Shown here piece after piece: positions 21,836 to 33,640 of a DNA stretch of 64,000 bases. Under the pieces are notes generated by a model. The model saw only the letters and a list, made by a program, of their open reading frames with translations. It searched no databases and was not told the origin of the DNA. Within the stretch, counting starts at the first letter, position 1. The number at the start of each line of letters is the position of its first letter. The translations under genes were made by a program, and so were the position numbers. Source of the stretch: Hyperoodon ampullatus (lineage: Eukaryota; Chordata; Mammalia; Artiodactyla; Ziphiidae); the NCBI GenBank assembly GCA_949752795.1, contig OX457061.1, positions 43,556,338 through 43,620,337 on the forward strand. Direction: 5' to 3'.

Positions 21836-23973
21836 CAAATCAATTCAATCCAAGAGCATGTTCCTTGATCCAAGATATTTCAGTTCCCTGAAGGTCTACT
21901 TCCCTTCGATAAAAATATCAACAGAGCCATCGTTTTCTAACCAACTGTGGGAAAAATGGGCAGGACAGACCATAGCAAGGGCTGCCCTTGACTTGCATTT
22001 CTGTATACCTAGAGATGCTTTTCTGCCTCATATCAACATGTTTGGCCTTACATATCTGCAAAGTAGCTGTTTTATTAATAAAATGCTCAAAAGCTGTCGG
22101 CACATTTTAATGAATTTACTTCCACCATAAGGCTAACTCAAAACGTTTTGGCAAAGAGCAGAACTATGGTGTTTGCTCAAATGGTAAGGAGCTCTGTTTC
22201 TCTGAGGTTTCTGCTTAAGGATGGCCCCAAGATGTGATGGGATCCAGCGTTCTGCCTTGGTACACGGCATGAGACATTAAATCTTGTCTTACACTTCAAC
22301 CACAAGGGTCTCTTATGTTTCTGGAGCTGTTTCATCTTGTCAATTGTTTTGAGTTGTATATTAGATTAGGATTTGCTAGCATTGCAGGGGAGATTCCGAA
22401 ACTGCCCCAAACAGGTTCTATATGCCATGAATAGGAAGAACAATGACTTACATTACTTTCGCACATTATATTTTTCAAAGTACTTTCACATACATGATTT
22501 CTGAATCGCTTCCCACCAGCTGGCTTCCCCAGGTCAACCTTATGTGCCATTACCCACATGGCTATCTTCAGCACTGATGTTAAGAGGAATGATTTTGTAG
22601 GATTTTACAACAGGATGATCACAACGGGTGTGGGGGGAGGACAGCTTTGATGTGTAGCCAACCTAATGCATCATCTTTGGATTTTTGTAGGTTAATTGTT
22701 GTCTCAATCTGAATCTCACAGTGGCAAATGCCAGAAAAGTTATCCCATGGTTCTGGCACCTGACAGACACACTCTTTTTTGATGTGGAGAAACTCACTGT
22801 TCCAAAGGCAACAATGGCTGTCTTTCAAAGCCAGGCTAGTTTCACTGACAGAAAATAGCTTAGCACACTCCATCTGGCAGTGCCAGGTCATGCACAGATG
22901 AACACTGAATACGTGTACTGTGATGACTGATAATGATGATGGGGCAAGCGAGGAAAGGTGCCTTGCACAGGGCAAGGTACTCAATAATCGCTGATTGATG
23001 AATGGTGACAGCTACTAAATGCCATCCTAAAAGATATCTACTCTTGAAAAGACACGTAGGTTAATTCAGCTCCCAGATAAAATGTCTGGGATTGAGTTGT
23101 GCAAGTCTTTCTTAACACAGACATGCCTGGAGCAGTGGGAAGAAATGTGTAAGTGTTGTAGGTTTCCCCTGCCAAAGGAATAGTGCTCACCCAAGAGAGA
23201 AGACTAAGTCCATATCTGCTACAAGGAATATAAATTAGTGCCTGGGCAAGAAGGCCACTAACTTTAGTCTATTTTGCCTATGTTTTGTAGTATGAGCTGG
23301 ACCCATGACATAATTTGCAGTGACCAATAGTAAATGAAATGGGGACCCCTTGTTCATAAGTTATTAAGAATTTCAAAAATGTTGGCAGCAGGGTATTAAA
23401 CCAAGAATGCAGTGCTTCTACAGGGGGCCTTGTGTGAAGGCACAGACTGATGCCCGCGAAGCTGGTGCTGAGCATGAGTAATGGTTTGTACGTAATGTTT
23501 CAGTTATCCTTCTTATTACCTATAATCGGTGGGCTTTTGGAGTCCCAGACGGCTTGACAGGAGGACAGACCCAGTAACCTGAGTCAGGAATGATTAGGTC
23601 AAGTGTTATCTTGGCTCCACATGAAACACTTCCCTCAGATAATAAACGGAAAATGAATAGGCCACCGGAGGGTTCCTAGAAGCTCCAGGCTAAGGGCTGA
23701 CCTTGATAATCAAGGGAAAATGTGATTAGGAGTTAACTTCATGAGGTGGGATATAAAGTCATTCTCACCCTGTGAAAAGATGCTCAGTGAACAGAGGCTC
23801 AGAAGTTAGCACCCAGTGAAGAAGTGCTAACCCTTTGGGGCTCAAGTCTAATTATCCTGGAGGCAAGCACTAGGGCACCATAGGGCCTGCTAGCCTGGAG
23901 TTCTGTTATCAACTGGAAAGTCAGAAACCTGCCATTTAAAATTTTATTTTGACTTGATTTCATTTCCTCTATA
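21836..23973. other. Unassigned sequence, about 2.1 kb
   Basis: Mostly unrecognised. A short L2-like end (GTGCCTTGCACAGGGCAAGG, then TACTCAATAATCGCTGATTG) lies at 22950-23005. At 23730-23755, AGTTAACTTCATGAGG is followed closely by GGATATAAAGTC, a chance-level HNF1/TATA look-alike. The 121-codon minus-strand ORF at 22619-22984 has no recognised domain. Confidence 0.4.
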
Positions 23974-24156
23974 GGTTGGATAAATACAGGATGCCCAGCT
24001 AAATTTGCATTTCAGACAATCAGGAAATAAAATCTTGTGTAAGCATTTCCCAAATACTGCATGGGACATAATTATAATTAACAAGTCATCTGTCATTTAC
24101 CTGAAATTCAAATTTAACTGGGCATCTTGTGTTTCCTTACTAAATCTGGCAACCTT
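23974..24156. mobile_element. MER53-like palindromic DNA transposon
   Basis: The left arm has ATACAGGATGCCCAGCTAAA and the right arm has TTTAACTGGGCATCTTGTGT, its near reverse complement. The centre CATTTCCCAAATACTGCATG then GGGACATAATTATAATTAAC matches the MER53 core. MER53 is the known source of the miR-1302 family in placental mammals. Here the arms carry many mismatches, so a processed microRNA is not implied. Confidence 0.82.
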
Positions 24157-24364
24157 ATTGATAGGTTCTTGATGGGTTCTGCCTCCATATTTTGTAAGGT
24201 TCTATTAGAAAATGTCAACTTCTCACAGCTAAGCTAGAATTTGAGGGAGATGACAGTATAATACAGGCAGAAGTGGCCCTGGGGACTGTAGCCAAGCTGC
24301 CTGAGTGGAAGGGAAACTCAAATGAACTAAGCAGCGGAGACACCTCTGTGCCCATCTTCACCCG
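24157..24364. other. Unassigned sequence
   Basis: Short interval with nothing recognised. Confidence 0.4.
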
Positions 24365-24530
24365 TGTGCGGTTCTCAACACTCCCTGTACCCTGGGATCA
24401 CCTGGGGAGTTTTAAAGACATTGACACCAAGGTTCTGTACCCAAGAAATCCTTATTTAATTGGTCTGGGAGGTAGCCAGAGCAGATGGAGTTTTAAAAGT
24501 TCCTCAGGTGAGAATTATTGCACTAAAACC
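24365..24530 (+). mobile_element. MER5A-like hAT element, copy 1
   Basis: TGCGGTTCTCAACACTCCCT, GGGATCACCTGGGGAGTTTT, ATTGGTCTGGGAGGTAGCC and TGAGAATTATTGCACTAAAA follow the MER5A layout (cagtggttctcaaa ... atcacctggagg ... taggtctggggtgg). Confidence 0.65.
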
Positions 24531-24679
24531 CCAGTGGATTACCGGATTTGGTTTATCAATGGAAGTCACTATTAAAACCACAAGTATATATATCCCCCAA
24601 ATCCAAGGGTAAGAAATGGATTGGACATTCACTTTAATATCTACAGAAGTGATAATTTCTCTCTTTCATTTTTTCATGT

Positions 24680-24836
24680 AAAGCACTAAGCGCACAAGCT
24701 TCATATTAGAACCAGCCAGTACCTGGACCCCATCCCCAGATAGTTGCATTTACTTAATCTGGTGGGGGTCAGAAGTATTATTAGAAGCCCTCCAGGGATC
24801 CTAATATGCAGTCTGAGCTGAGGACCCCCTCACAGA
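24680..24836 (+). mobile_element. MER5A-like hAT element, copy 2
   Basis: AAGCTTCATATTAGAACCAG, GACCCCATCCCCAGATAGTT, ACTTAATCTGGTGGGGGTCA and CCTCCAGGGATCCTAATATG fit the MER5A body. The left terminus is lost. Confidence 0.6.
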
Positions 24837-24837
24837 A

Positions 24838-25000
24838 CAAGGGGTCTCAAGCTTCAGTGTGTATCAGAACCCCTCGGGGAATGGTTTAAACATGCAGATT
24901 CCTCCTTGCCCCAAAACCAACATCCCACCATGCATAGGCACTTTAACAAGCTGATTCAGTTGCAGCTCGGGCGGGTGGTGGGCTCCTCAGTTGCAGGAAT
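24838..25000 (+). mobile_element. MER5A-like hAT element, copy 3
   Basis: CAAGGGGTCTCAAGCTTCAG, TGTGTATCAGAACCCCTCGG and ATGCAGATTCCTCCTTGCCC match the first half of MER5A well. The second half is degraded. It begins just after copy 2. Confidence 0.65.
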
Positions 25001-25169
25001 CCTCCTCCACCCAGCCTCGCCTTCACAGGACCCAGGAGAGGTGAGGGGTCTGCATGCACTCTATTGGGAGCTGGAACAGTCACTCATATCACTTTATGGT
25101 CCCAACAAGAAAAGCAAGGATTGGGGCCAATTCGCCTGCATCCTTCCATGAAGCCAGAGCCGTGGACAA
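25001..25169. other. Unassigned sequence
   Basis: Short interval with nothing recognised. Confidence 0.4.
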
Positions 25170-25580
25170 CAATGTGATATTTTTAACACATTGAAGAACA
25201 GTGTCTCATCACATGACACAGCTGGGCCTTTTGCTGCTTCCACATCTCCCCCATCCTGATATGTGTCCCCAGGTCCCCCTCACCTCCATCTCTTACACAT
25301 CTTACCCATCTTTCCAGAGCTGGCAGAAATGCCAGCTTCCCTGTGAATCCTTCTCTTGATTTCCATGAAGCAAGAAATTGTGTCTGTCTGTTCACCATAT
25401 CCCCATTATTCTTTAAACCTCTTGAATGGTATCTACCTTATTCTACCTTGCTCTTTGTGTTTTGCAAACTTAAAATTCCCTGTGAGATTATAACCCTCTT
25501 GAAGCTATGCCTCATATCTCTGTGTCCCTTTAAAATGCCCAGCATCATCACATGAACCGTGTACTGAATTAAATCGTGAT
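25170..25580 (+). mobile_element. L2-like LINE fragment
   Basis: CATGAAGCAAGAAATTGTGT, AACCCTCTTGAAGCTATGCC, TCTCTGTGTCCCTTTAAAATG and CCCAGCATCATCACATGAAC read like the plus-strand 3' end of L2 or a related CR1-type LINE. Diverged; no frame. Confidence 0.45.
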
Positions 25581-26089
25581 TGTTGATATAGCAACTCAAG
25601 CCTATAACTAAGAATCCAGGAAACCCACTGCGTTTCAAGTTAAAGGGAGAGCACCAGAGGTGACAAGAGAATACAGGAGGATCAGGTTCACTGAATTCAT
25701 GTTCTCAAGATCAGCATGAAAGGAAAATGCTTACTCCTCTATTTTTAAAACAATTATGTTTTCTGGACACAACCACAAATGTAACTTCTGAATATTTTGG
25801 AGGTGATTTGGATCTTACCATGAAGAATAATTTACAAATTTTGTTTTCTGAGACTATAAAAGAACTTCCTGTTTGAACTCAAATATTTTGCTTTCTTACA
25901 GATTTATCTTCCTTTAAGCCTGGAACCTACACCTACTCTCCCATTCACAGAGACCTGTGAGAATCTAAGTTTACTTCCATCCTGTGAGTGCCTGTGCTTA
26001 CCACACATTCTGTCACCTGGCCTAAGCCCCAAAGCCTCCTTTTTCCCCTTACAGTTGTTGAAAGAACTCCAGGAATGTTTGCATGGAGA
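25581..26089. other. Unassigned sequence
   Basis: No repeat or gene recognised. Confidence 0.45.
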
Positions 26090-26320
26090 CTGGAGACAGG
26101 AGAGCCTGACTGAATTCTGGCAGTGACACTTAATAGCTCTATGACCTCAGGTAACTCAATGCAGCCGTCTTGGGCCTCAGTTTCCACCTCTGAAAAATAG
26201 GGATAGTAGTAGCATCTACTATGAGTAGTATCAACCACTAGCATCCTATCTAATAGGAGTATTATGAGGATTACAGGCGTTGGCATACACAGAACACTTA
26301 AATTACCTAGTACTTGGTAG
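26090..26320 (+). mobile_element. MIR SINE
   Basis: GACACTTAATAGCTCTATGA, CCTCAGGTAACTCAATGCAG, GGCCTCAGTTTCCACCTCTG and AAAAATAGGGATAGTAGTAG are the MIR core, followed by ATTATGAGGATTACAGGCGT. Confidence 0.75.
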
Positions 26321-26378
26321 TTTACCTCTCCTGGCCCTGGGAGACTAGACACATTGTTCTTTCTTACTGGCAGTGAGT

Positions 26379-26418
26379 ACACGCACACACACACACACAC
26401 ATACACACACACACACAC
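26379..26418. repeat. (CA)n microsatellite
   Basis: About 40 bases of CA repeat, broken only by a CG near the start and a single T near 26402. Confidence 0.95.
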
Positions 26419-27184
26419 TCAGCCACAGGTAGACATGTATACAAAACAGCATATAAAAATTAAAGCAAAGATTAGGGGAAAAAAATTACCAAAACTCAAT
26501 GCAGAAGAAGTACTTCCCAGAACTACTGCTGCCAGTGTCCTTGTATTGTGGTGATCCATAGCCACACCTGGCCTCTTCAGGAGACCCTCCAACACTAGCA
26601 GAGCAGTGAGCTTCCTGATCAGACAGTGTCCTCATTTCTGGGGTCAAGAAGCAAGGCCTTGATGACCTAAATCCCTGTGCCTGTGCAGCTGTGTGGCTGA
26701 CAGGATCTTGGTGCTCCAGTCAGTTGTCAGGCCTGAGCCTCTGAGGGGGAGGAGCTGAGTTCAGGACTTTGGTCCACCAGAGTCCTGGCCCCACGTAATA
26801 TCAAACGGCAAAAGCTCTCCCAGAGATCTCCATCTCAATGCTAAGATGCAGCTCCACTCAAAGACCAGCAAGCTACAGTGCTGGATGCTCTATGCCAAAC
26901 AACTAGCAAGACAGGAACACAACCCCACCCATTAGCAGAGAGGCTGCCTAAAATCATAATAACTTCACAGACACCCCAAAACACACCACCAGACACGGTC
27001 CTGCCCACCAGAAAGACAAGATCCAGCTTCATCCACCAGAACACAGGCATCAGTCCCCTCCACCAGGAAGTCTACACAACCCACTGAACCAACCTTACCT
27101 ACTGGGGACAGACAGCAAAAACAATCGGAACTACGAACCTGCAGCCTGTGAAAAGGAGATCCCAAACACAGTAAGATAAGCAAA

Positions 27185-28300
27185 ATGAGAAGACAGAGAA
27201 ATACACAGCAGATGAAGAAGCAAGGTAAAAACCCACCAAACCAAACAAATGACTAGGAAATAGGCAGTCTACCTGAAAAAGAATTCAGAGTAATGATAGT
27301 AAAGATGATCCAAAATATTTGAAATAGAATGGAGAAAATACAAGAAATGTTTAACAAGGACCTAGAAGAACTAAACAACAAACAAACTATGACAAACAAC
27401 ACAATAAATGAAATTAAAAATTCTCTAGAAGGAATCAAGAGCAGAAATAATTGAGGCAGAAGAATGGATAAGTGACCTGGAAGATCATATAGTGGAAATA
27501 ACTACTGTAGAGCATAATAAAGAAAAAAGAATGAAAAGAATTAAGGACAGTCTCAGAGACCTCTGGGAAAACATTAAACACACCAACATTTGAATTATAG
27601 GGGTCCCAGAAGAAGAAGAGAGAAAGAAATGGACTGAGAAAATATTTGAAGAGATTATACTTGAAAACTTCCCTAATATGGGAAAGGATATAGTCAATCA
27701 AGTCCAGGAGGCACAGAGAGTCCCATACAGGATAAATCCAAGGAGAAACATGCCAAGACATATATTAATCGAACTATCAAAAGTTAAATACAGAGAAAAA
27801 TATTAAAAGCAGCTAGGGAAAAGCAACAAAAAATATACAAGGGAATCCCCATAAGTTTAACAGCTGATCTTTCAGCAGAAACTCTGCAAGGCAGAAGGAA
27901 GTGGCAGGCCATATTTAAAGTGATGAAAGGGAAAAACCTACAACCAAGATTACTCTACCCAACAAGGATCTCATTCAGATTCGATGGAGAAATCAAAAGC
28001 TTTTCAGACAAGAAAAACCTAAGAGAATTCAGTACCATGAAAGCAGCTTTAAAACAAATGCTAGGGCTTCCCTGGTGGCGAAGTTGTTGAGAGTCCACCT
28101 GCCAATGCAGGGGACACGGGTTCATGCCCTGGTCTGGGAGGACCCCACATGCCATGGAGCAGCTGGGGCTGTGAGCCATGGCCGCTGAGCCTGCGCATCC
28201 AGAGCCAGTGCTCCACAACGGGAGAGGCCACAATAGTGAGAGGCCCGTGTACCGCAAAAAAAACAACAAAAAAACACAAATGCTAAAGGAACTTCTCTAG
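27185..28300 (+). pseudogene. L1 ORF1 (ORF1p RNA-binding chaperone), disrupted
   Basis: In active L1s, ORF1p is a trimeric coiled-coil protein with an RRM and C-terminal domain that coats L1 RNA in the cytoplasm. Here ATG is at 27185, with an in-frame TAG at 27254-27256. An extra A at about 27444-27447 shifts the frame. A TGA at 27591-27593 replaces the usual CGA codon just before the RRM text IIGVPEEEE, a typical CpG decay. A CHR SINE is inserted at 28064-28275. The normal end (KELL then TAG) is at 28298-28300. No product is expected. Confidence 0.9.
28064..28275 (+). mobile_element. CHR-type SINE inside L1 ORF1
   Basis: GGGCTTCCCTGGTGGCGAAG opens the element, and it ends CCCGTGTACCGC plus an A/C-rich tail. 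ACAAATGCTA is duplicated at 28054-28063 and 28276-28285. The host L1 sequence resumes in register after it, so it postdates the L1. Confidence 0.95.
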
Positions 28301-28358
28301 GCAGGAAACACAAGAGGAGGAAAAGACCTACAATAACAAACCCAATATGATTAAGAAA

Positions 28359-31300
28359 ATGGTAATAGAAACATACATATCGATAACTACCTTAAATGTA
28401 AATGGATTAAATGCTCTAACCAAAGGACACAGACTGGCTGAATGGATACAAAAACAAGACCCATATATATGCTGTCTACAAGAGACCCAATTCAGACCTA
28501 GGGACACAACAGACTGAAAGTGAGGGGATGGAAAAAGATATTCTATGCAAATGGAAATCAAAAGAAAGCTGGAGTAGCAATTCTCATATCAGACAAAATA
28601 GACTTTAAAATAAAGACTATTACAAGAGACAAAGAAGGACACTACATAATGGTCAAGGGATCAATCCAAGAAGAAGATATAACAATTGTAAATATTTATG
28701 CACCCAACATAGGACCACCTCAATACATAAGGCAAATGCTAACAGCCATAAAAGGGGAAATCAAGAGTAATACAATAATAGTGGGGGACTTTAACACTCC
28801 ACTTACACCAGTGGCTAGATCATCCAGACAGAAAACTAATAAGGAAACACAAGCTTTAAATGACACAATAGACTAGATAGATTTAATTGATATTTATAGG
28901 ACATTCCATGTGAAAGTGACAGAATACACTCTCTTCTCAAGTGCACATGGAACATTCTCCAGGATACATCACTTCTTGGGTCACAAATAAAGTCTCAGTA
29001 AATTTAAGAAAGTTAAAATCATATCAAGCATCTTTTCTGACCACAATGCTATGAGATTAGAAATGAATTACAGGAAAAAACTGTAAAAAACACAAACACA
29101 TGGAGACTAAACAATACACTACTAAATAACCAAGAGATCAATGAAGAAACCAAAGAGAATATCAAAAAATGTCTGGAAACAAATGACAATGAAAACACGA
29201 CAACCCCAAACCTATGGGATGCAGCAAAAGCAGTTCTAAGAGGGAAGTTTATAGCAATACAATCCTACCTCAAGAAACAAGAAACATCTCAAATAAACAA
29301 CCTAAACTTACACATAAAGGAATTAGAGAAAGAAGGACAAAAAGACCCCAAGTTAGCAGAAGGAAAGAAATCATAAAGATCAGATCAGAAATAAATGAAA
29401 AAGAAATGAAGGAAACAGTAGCAAATATCAATAAAACTGAAAGCTGGTTCTTTGAGAAGATAAACAAATTTGATAAACCATTAGCCAGACTCATCAAGAA
29501 AAGAAAGGGAGAGGACTCAAATCAACAGAATTAGAAATGAAAAACGAGAAGTAACAACTGACACTGCAGAAATACAAAGGATCATGAGAGATTACTAAAA
29601 GCAACTCTATGCCAATAAAATGGACAACCTGGAAGAAATGGACAAATTCTTAGAAAAGCACAACCTTCCGAGACTGAACCAGGAAGAAATAGAAAATATA
29701 AACAGCCCAATCGCAAGCACTAAAATTGAAGCTGTGATTAAAAATCTTCCAACAAACAAAAGCCCAGGACCACATGGCTTCACAGGCGAATTCTATCAAA
29801 CATTTAGAGAAGAGCTAACATCTATCCTTCTCAAACTTGTCCAAAATATAGCAGAAGGAGGAACACTCCCAAACTCATTCTATGAGGCCATCATCAGCCT
29901 GATACCAAAACCATACAAAGATGTCACAAAAAAGGAAACTACATGCCAATATCACTGATAAACTTAGACACAAAAATCCTCAACAAAATACTAGCAAACA
30001 GAATCCAACAGCACATTAAAAGGATCATACACCATGATCAAGCAGGGTTTATCCCAGGAATGCAAGGATCCTTCAATATATGCAAATCAATCAATGTGAT
30101 AAACCATATTAACAAACTGAAGGAGAAAAACCATATGATCATCTCAATAGATGCAGAACAAGCTTTTGACAAAATTCAACACCCATTTATGATAAAAACC
30201 CTCCAGAAAGTAGGCATAGAGTGAACTTACCTCAACATAATGAAGGCCATATATGACAAACCCACAGCCAACATCATCCTCAATGGTGAAAAACTGAAAC
30301 CCACCAAGATCGGGAACAAGACAAGGTTGCCCACTCTCACCACTATTACTCAACATAGTTTTGGAAGTTTTAGCCACGGCAAGCAGAGAAGAAAAAGAAA
30401 GAAAAGGAATCCAAACCGGAAAAGAAGAAGTAAAACTCAATGTTTGCAGATGACATAATACTATACATAGAGAATCCTAAAGATGCTACCAGAAAACTAT
30501 AGAGCTAATCAATGAAATTGGTAAGGTAGCAGGATACAAAATTAATACACAGAAATCTCTTGCATTCCTATATACTAATGATGAAAAATCTGAAAGAGAA
30601 ATTGAGGAAACAGTCCCATTTACCACTGCAACAAAAAGAATAAAATACCTAGGAATAAACCTACCTAGGGAGACAAAAGACCTGTATGCAGAAAATGATA
30701 AGACCCTGATGAAAGAAATTAAAGATGATACAAACAGATGGAGAGATATACCATGTTCTTGGATTGGAAGAATCAACATTGTGAAAATGACTCTACTACC
30801 CAAAGCAATCTACAGATTCAGTGCAATACCTATCAAACTACCAATGGCATTTTTTACAGAACTAGAACAAAAGAATTCACAATTTGTATGGAAACACAAA
30901 AGACCACGAATAGTCAAAGCAATCTTGAGAAAGAAAACGAGCTGGAGGAATCAGGCTCCCTGACTTCGGACTATACTACAAAGCTACAGTAATCAATACA
31001 GTATGGTACTGGCACAAAAACAGAAATATAGATCAATGGAACAGGATAGAAACCCGAGAGATAAACCCACACACATATGGTCACCTTATCTTTGATAAAG
31101 GAAGCAAGAATATACAATGGAGAAAAGACAGCCTCTTCATTAAATGGTGCTGGGAAAACTGGACAGCTACATGTAAAAGAATGAAATTAGAACACTCCTT
31201 AACACCGTACACAAAAATAAACTCAAAATGGATTAAAGACCTAAATGTAAGGCCAAACACTACAAAATTCTTAGAGGAAAACATAAGCAGAACACTCTTT

Positions 31301-32160
31301 GACATAAATCACAGCAAGATCCTTTTTGACCCACCTCCTAGAGAAATGGAAATAAAAACTAAAATAAGCAAATGGGACCTAATGAAACTTAAAAGATTTT
31401 GCACAGCAAATGAAACCATAAACAAGATGAAAAGACAGCCCTCAGAATGGGGGAAAATATTTGCAAACGAAGCAACAGACAAAGCATTAATCTCCAAAAT
31501 ATACAAAGAGCTCATGGAGCTCAATATCAAAAAACCAAACAATTCAATTAAAAAATGGGTGGAAGACCTAAATAGACATTTCACCAAAGAAGACATACAG
31601 ATGGCCAAGAGGCACATGAAAAGCTGTTCAACATCACTAATTATTAGAGAAATGCAAATCAAAACTACAATAAGGTATCACCTCACACCAGTCAGAATGG
31701 CCATTGTCAAAAAATCAAGAAACAATAAATGCTGGAGAGGGTATGGAGAAAAAGGAACCCTCCTGCACTGTTGCTGGGAATGTAAATTGATACAACCACT
31801 ATGGAGGACAGTATGGAGGTTCCTTAAAAAACTAAAAATAGAACTATCATACGACCCAGCAATCCCACTACTGGGCATATACCCTGAGAAACCATAATTC
31901 AAAAAGAGTCATGTACCACAACGTTCATTGCAGCATTATTTACAATAACCAGGCCATGGAAGCAACCTAAGTGTCTATCGACAGATGAATGGATAAAGAA
32001 GATGTGGCACATATACACAATGGAATATTACTCAGCCATAAAAAGAAATGAAATTGAGTTATTTGTAGTGAGGTGGATCGACCTAGAATCTGTCATACAG
32101 AGTGAAGTAAGTCAGAAAGAGAAAAACAAATACCATATGCTAACTCATATATATGGAATC
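28359..32160 (+). pseudogene. L1 ORF2 (endonuclease/reverse transcriptase), disrupted
   Basis: ORF2p of active L1s nicks DNA and primes reverse transcription of L1 and SINE RNA. Visible remains in order: N-terminus ITTLNVNGLNA from 28359; endonuclease motif GDFNTPLTP near 28786; RT text [13 protein letters not shown] near 30140; the RT active-site motif FADD at 30444-30455; and a Cys-rich C-terminal region (C at 31730, final C at 31781). A one-base loss near 28508 causes an early frameshift. Further stops include 28874-28876 and 31895-31897. The longest remaining open piece is 31181-31897 (238 codons). No enzyme can be made. Confidence 0.92.
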
Positions 32161-32503
32161 TTTAAAAAATAGATTCTGAAGAACCTAGGGGCAGAACAGG
32201 AATAAAGACAGAGGTAGATAATGGACTTGAGGACACGGGGAGAGGGAAGGGTAAGCTGGGACGAAGTGAGAGAGTGGCATGGACATATATACACTACCAA
32301 ATGTAAAATAGATAGCTAGTGGGAAGCAGGCGCATAGTACAGGGAGACCTGCTCCGTGCTTTGTGTCCCCCTAGAGGGATGGGATAGGGAGGGTGGGAGG
32401 GAGATGCAACAGGGAGGAGATATGGGGATATATGTATATGTATAGCTGATTCACTTTGTTATACAGCAGAAACTAACACACCATTGTAAAGCAATTATAC
32501 TCC

Positions 32504-32509
32504 AATAAA
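32504..32509 (+). terminator. L1 polyadenylation signal
   Basis: AATAAA lies just before the A-rich end of the L1, the expected position for its 3' processing signal. Confidence 0.8.
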
Positions 32510-32945
32510 GATGACAAAAAAAAGAAAAGATTAAAAAAAACTCACTGCTAATAATAGTGTAAGAGTTGAGCATCCTGTACACCTTTGGTGTGACTACAAA
32601 TTAGCCAATATTTCCAGAAAGTAAATATTATGAGGATCTTAAAAATATTAAAATGTCATGACTTAGAAACATTACATCTGGAAATCAATCTGAAAGGGGA
32701 AAAAAACCCCAAAGACATGGTTTAGGCACAAGGAAGCCCATGAAAGTGTTATTTTTAATAAAGAAATTGGAAATTATTTAAATGCCCAATACTAGGAAAT
32801 GATTAATACATTATGGTTTACCCACAGGATGAAATATTATGAAGCCATGAAAAGTGTTATTTATGAGAAATGTTAATTCCAGGAAGAAATCTTTATAATA
32901 CACTCTTCAGTATATATAATAGGAAATAAAAAAATATTTACATAT

Positions 32946-33158
32946 GCTTGACCTTTGAACAACATGCGGTTGAGCTGCGTGAGTCTACTTATACTCGAAA
33001 TTTTTACAATAGTAAATACTACAGTACTACACGTTCGTGGTTGGCTGAATCTGGGGATGTGGAATCATGAATATGGAAGGTTGACTATATGGAGGGTAAT
33101 TTTCATTGGCACAGAGGGTCAGTGCCCCTGATCCCCACATTGTTCAAAGGTCAGCTGT
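32946..33158 (+). mobile_element. MER2-like Tigger/pogo DNA transposon
   Basis: CTTGACCTTTGAACAACATG at the left and CATTGTTCAAAGGTCAGCTG at the right are inverted copies. The inner text GAGTCTACTTATACTCGAAAT and GTGCCCCTGATCCCCACATT fits the MER2 family. It is shorter than the usual ~345 bp, so the middle is deleted. Confidence 0.8.
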
Positions 33159-33294
33159 ACAGCATTATTTCAATACTGTAACAATTATATATAGAGAAAA
33201 GTATTGAGGAAAAAAGTAAAATATTTCTGGATGGCAGGGTTCTACTTTAACTTCTTTCTTTGTAATTTATAAATTTTTAAAAAACACAGTACCA

Positions 33295-33617
33295 TGGGCT
33301 TCCCTGGTAGCACAGTGGTTAAGAAACCGTCTGCCAATGCAGGGGACATGGGTTCGAGGACTGGTCCGGGAAGATCCCACATGCCCCAAAGCAACTAAGC
33401 TCGTGCACCACAACCAGTGAGCCCGTGTGCCACAACTACTGAAGCCCACGCGCCTAGAGCCCATGCTCTGCAACAAGAGAAACCACCGCAATGGGAAGCC
33501 TGTGCACCACAACGAAGAGTAGCCCCCGCTCACTGCAACTAGAGAAAGCCCACGTGCAGCAACGAAGACCCAACACAGCCAATAAATAAATAAATAAAAT
33601 TTTCCAAAAAATAAATA
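33295..33617 (+). mobile_element. CHR-type SINE, long form
   Basis: GGGCTTCCCTGGTAGCACAG leads to CCACAACTACTGAAGCCCAC and AACGAAGAGTAGCCCCCGCT, then an AAATA tail. AAAACACAGTACCA is duplicated exactly at 33281-33294 and 33618-33631. It sits inside the older L1. Confidence 0.95.
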
Positions 33618-33640
33618 AAAACACAGTACCAGTATAATTT

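Larger units (their letters stand above)
26531..32539 (+). mobile_element. Near full-length LINE-1, inactive, carrying an internal SINE
   Basis: About 6.0 kb including a 212-bp SINE. In order it shows a 5' UTR-like region (CAAGCTACAGTGCTGGATGC, TAACTTCACAGACACCCCAA), ORF1 from 27185, ORF2 from 28359, a 3' UTR with AATAAA at 32504-32509, and an A-rich tail. It reads like the L1 of whales and other cetartiodactyls. Both ORFs carry stops and frameshifts, so the copy is dead. The 5' boundary is approximate. ACTACTGCT near 26522 and ACTCACTGCT near 32540 may be the remains of a target duplication. Confidence 0.95.
32545..33640 (+). mobile_element. Older L1 (L1M-type), interrupted twice
   Basis: GAAATTGGAAATTATTTAAATG, GAAATGATTAATACATTATGG, GGATGAAATATTATGAAGCC and later GTAATTTATAAATTTTTAAA follow the end of old L1 ORF2 and its 3' UTR. 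It is split by a Tigger/MER2-like element (32946-33158) and by a long CHR SINE (33295-33617). It starts where the younger L1 ends. Confidence 0.7.

Noticed and set aside
25945..26418. 157-codon minus-strand ORF
   Set aside because: It starts in the (CA)n microsatellite (Cys-Val repeats) and runs through an antisense MIR.
31181..31897. 238-codon plus-strand ORF as a possible host gene
   Set aside because: It is the C-terminal part of a broken L1 ORF2, continuous with L1 sequence on both sides.
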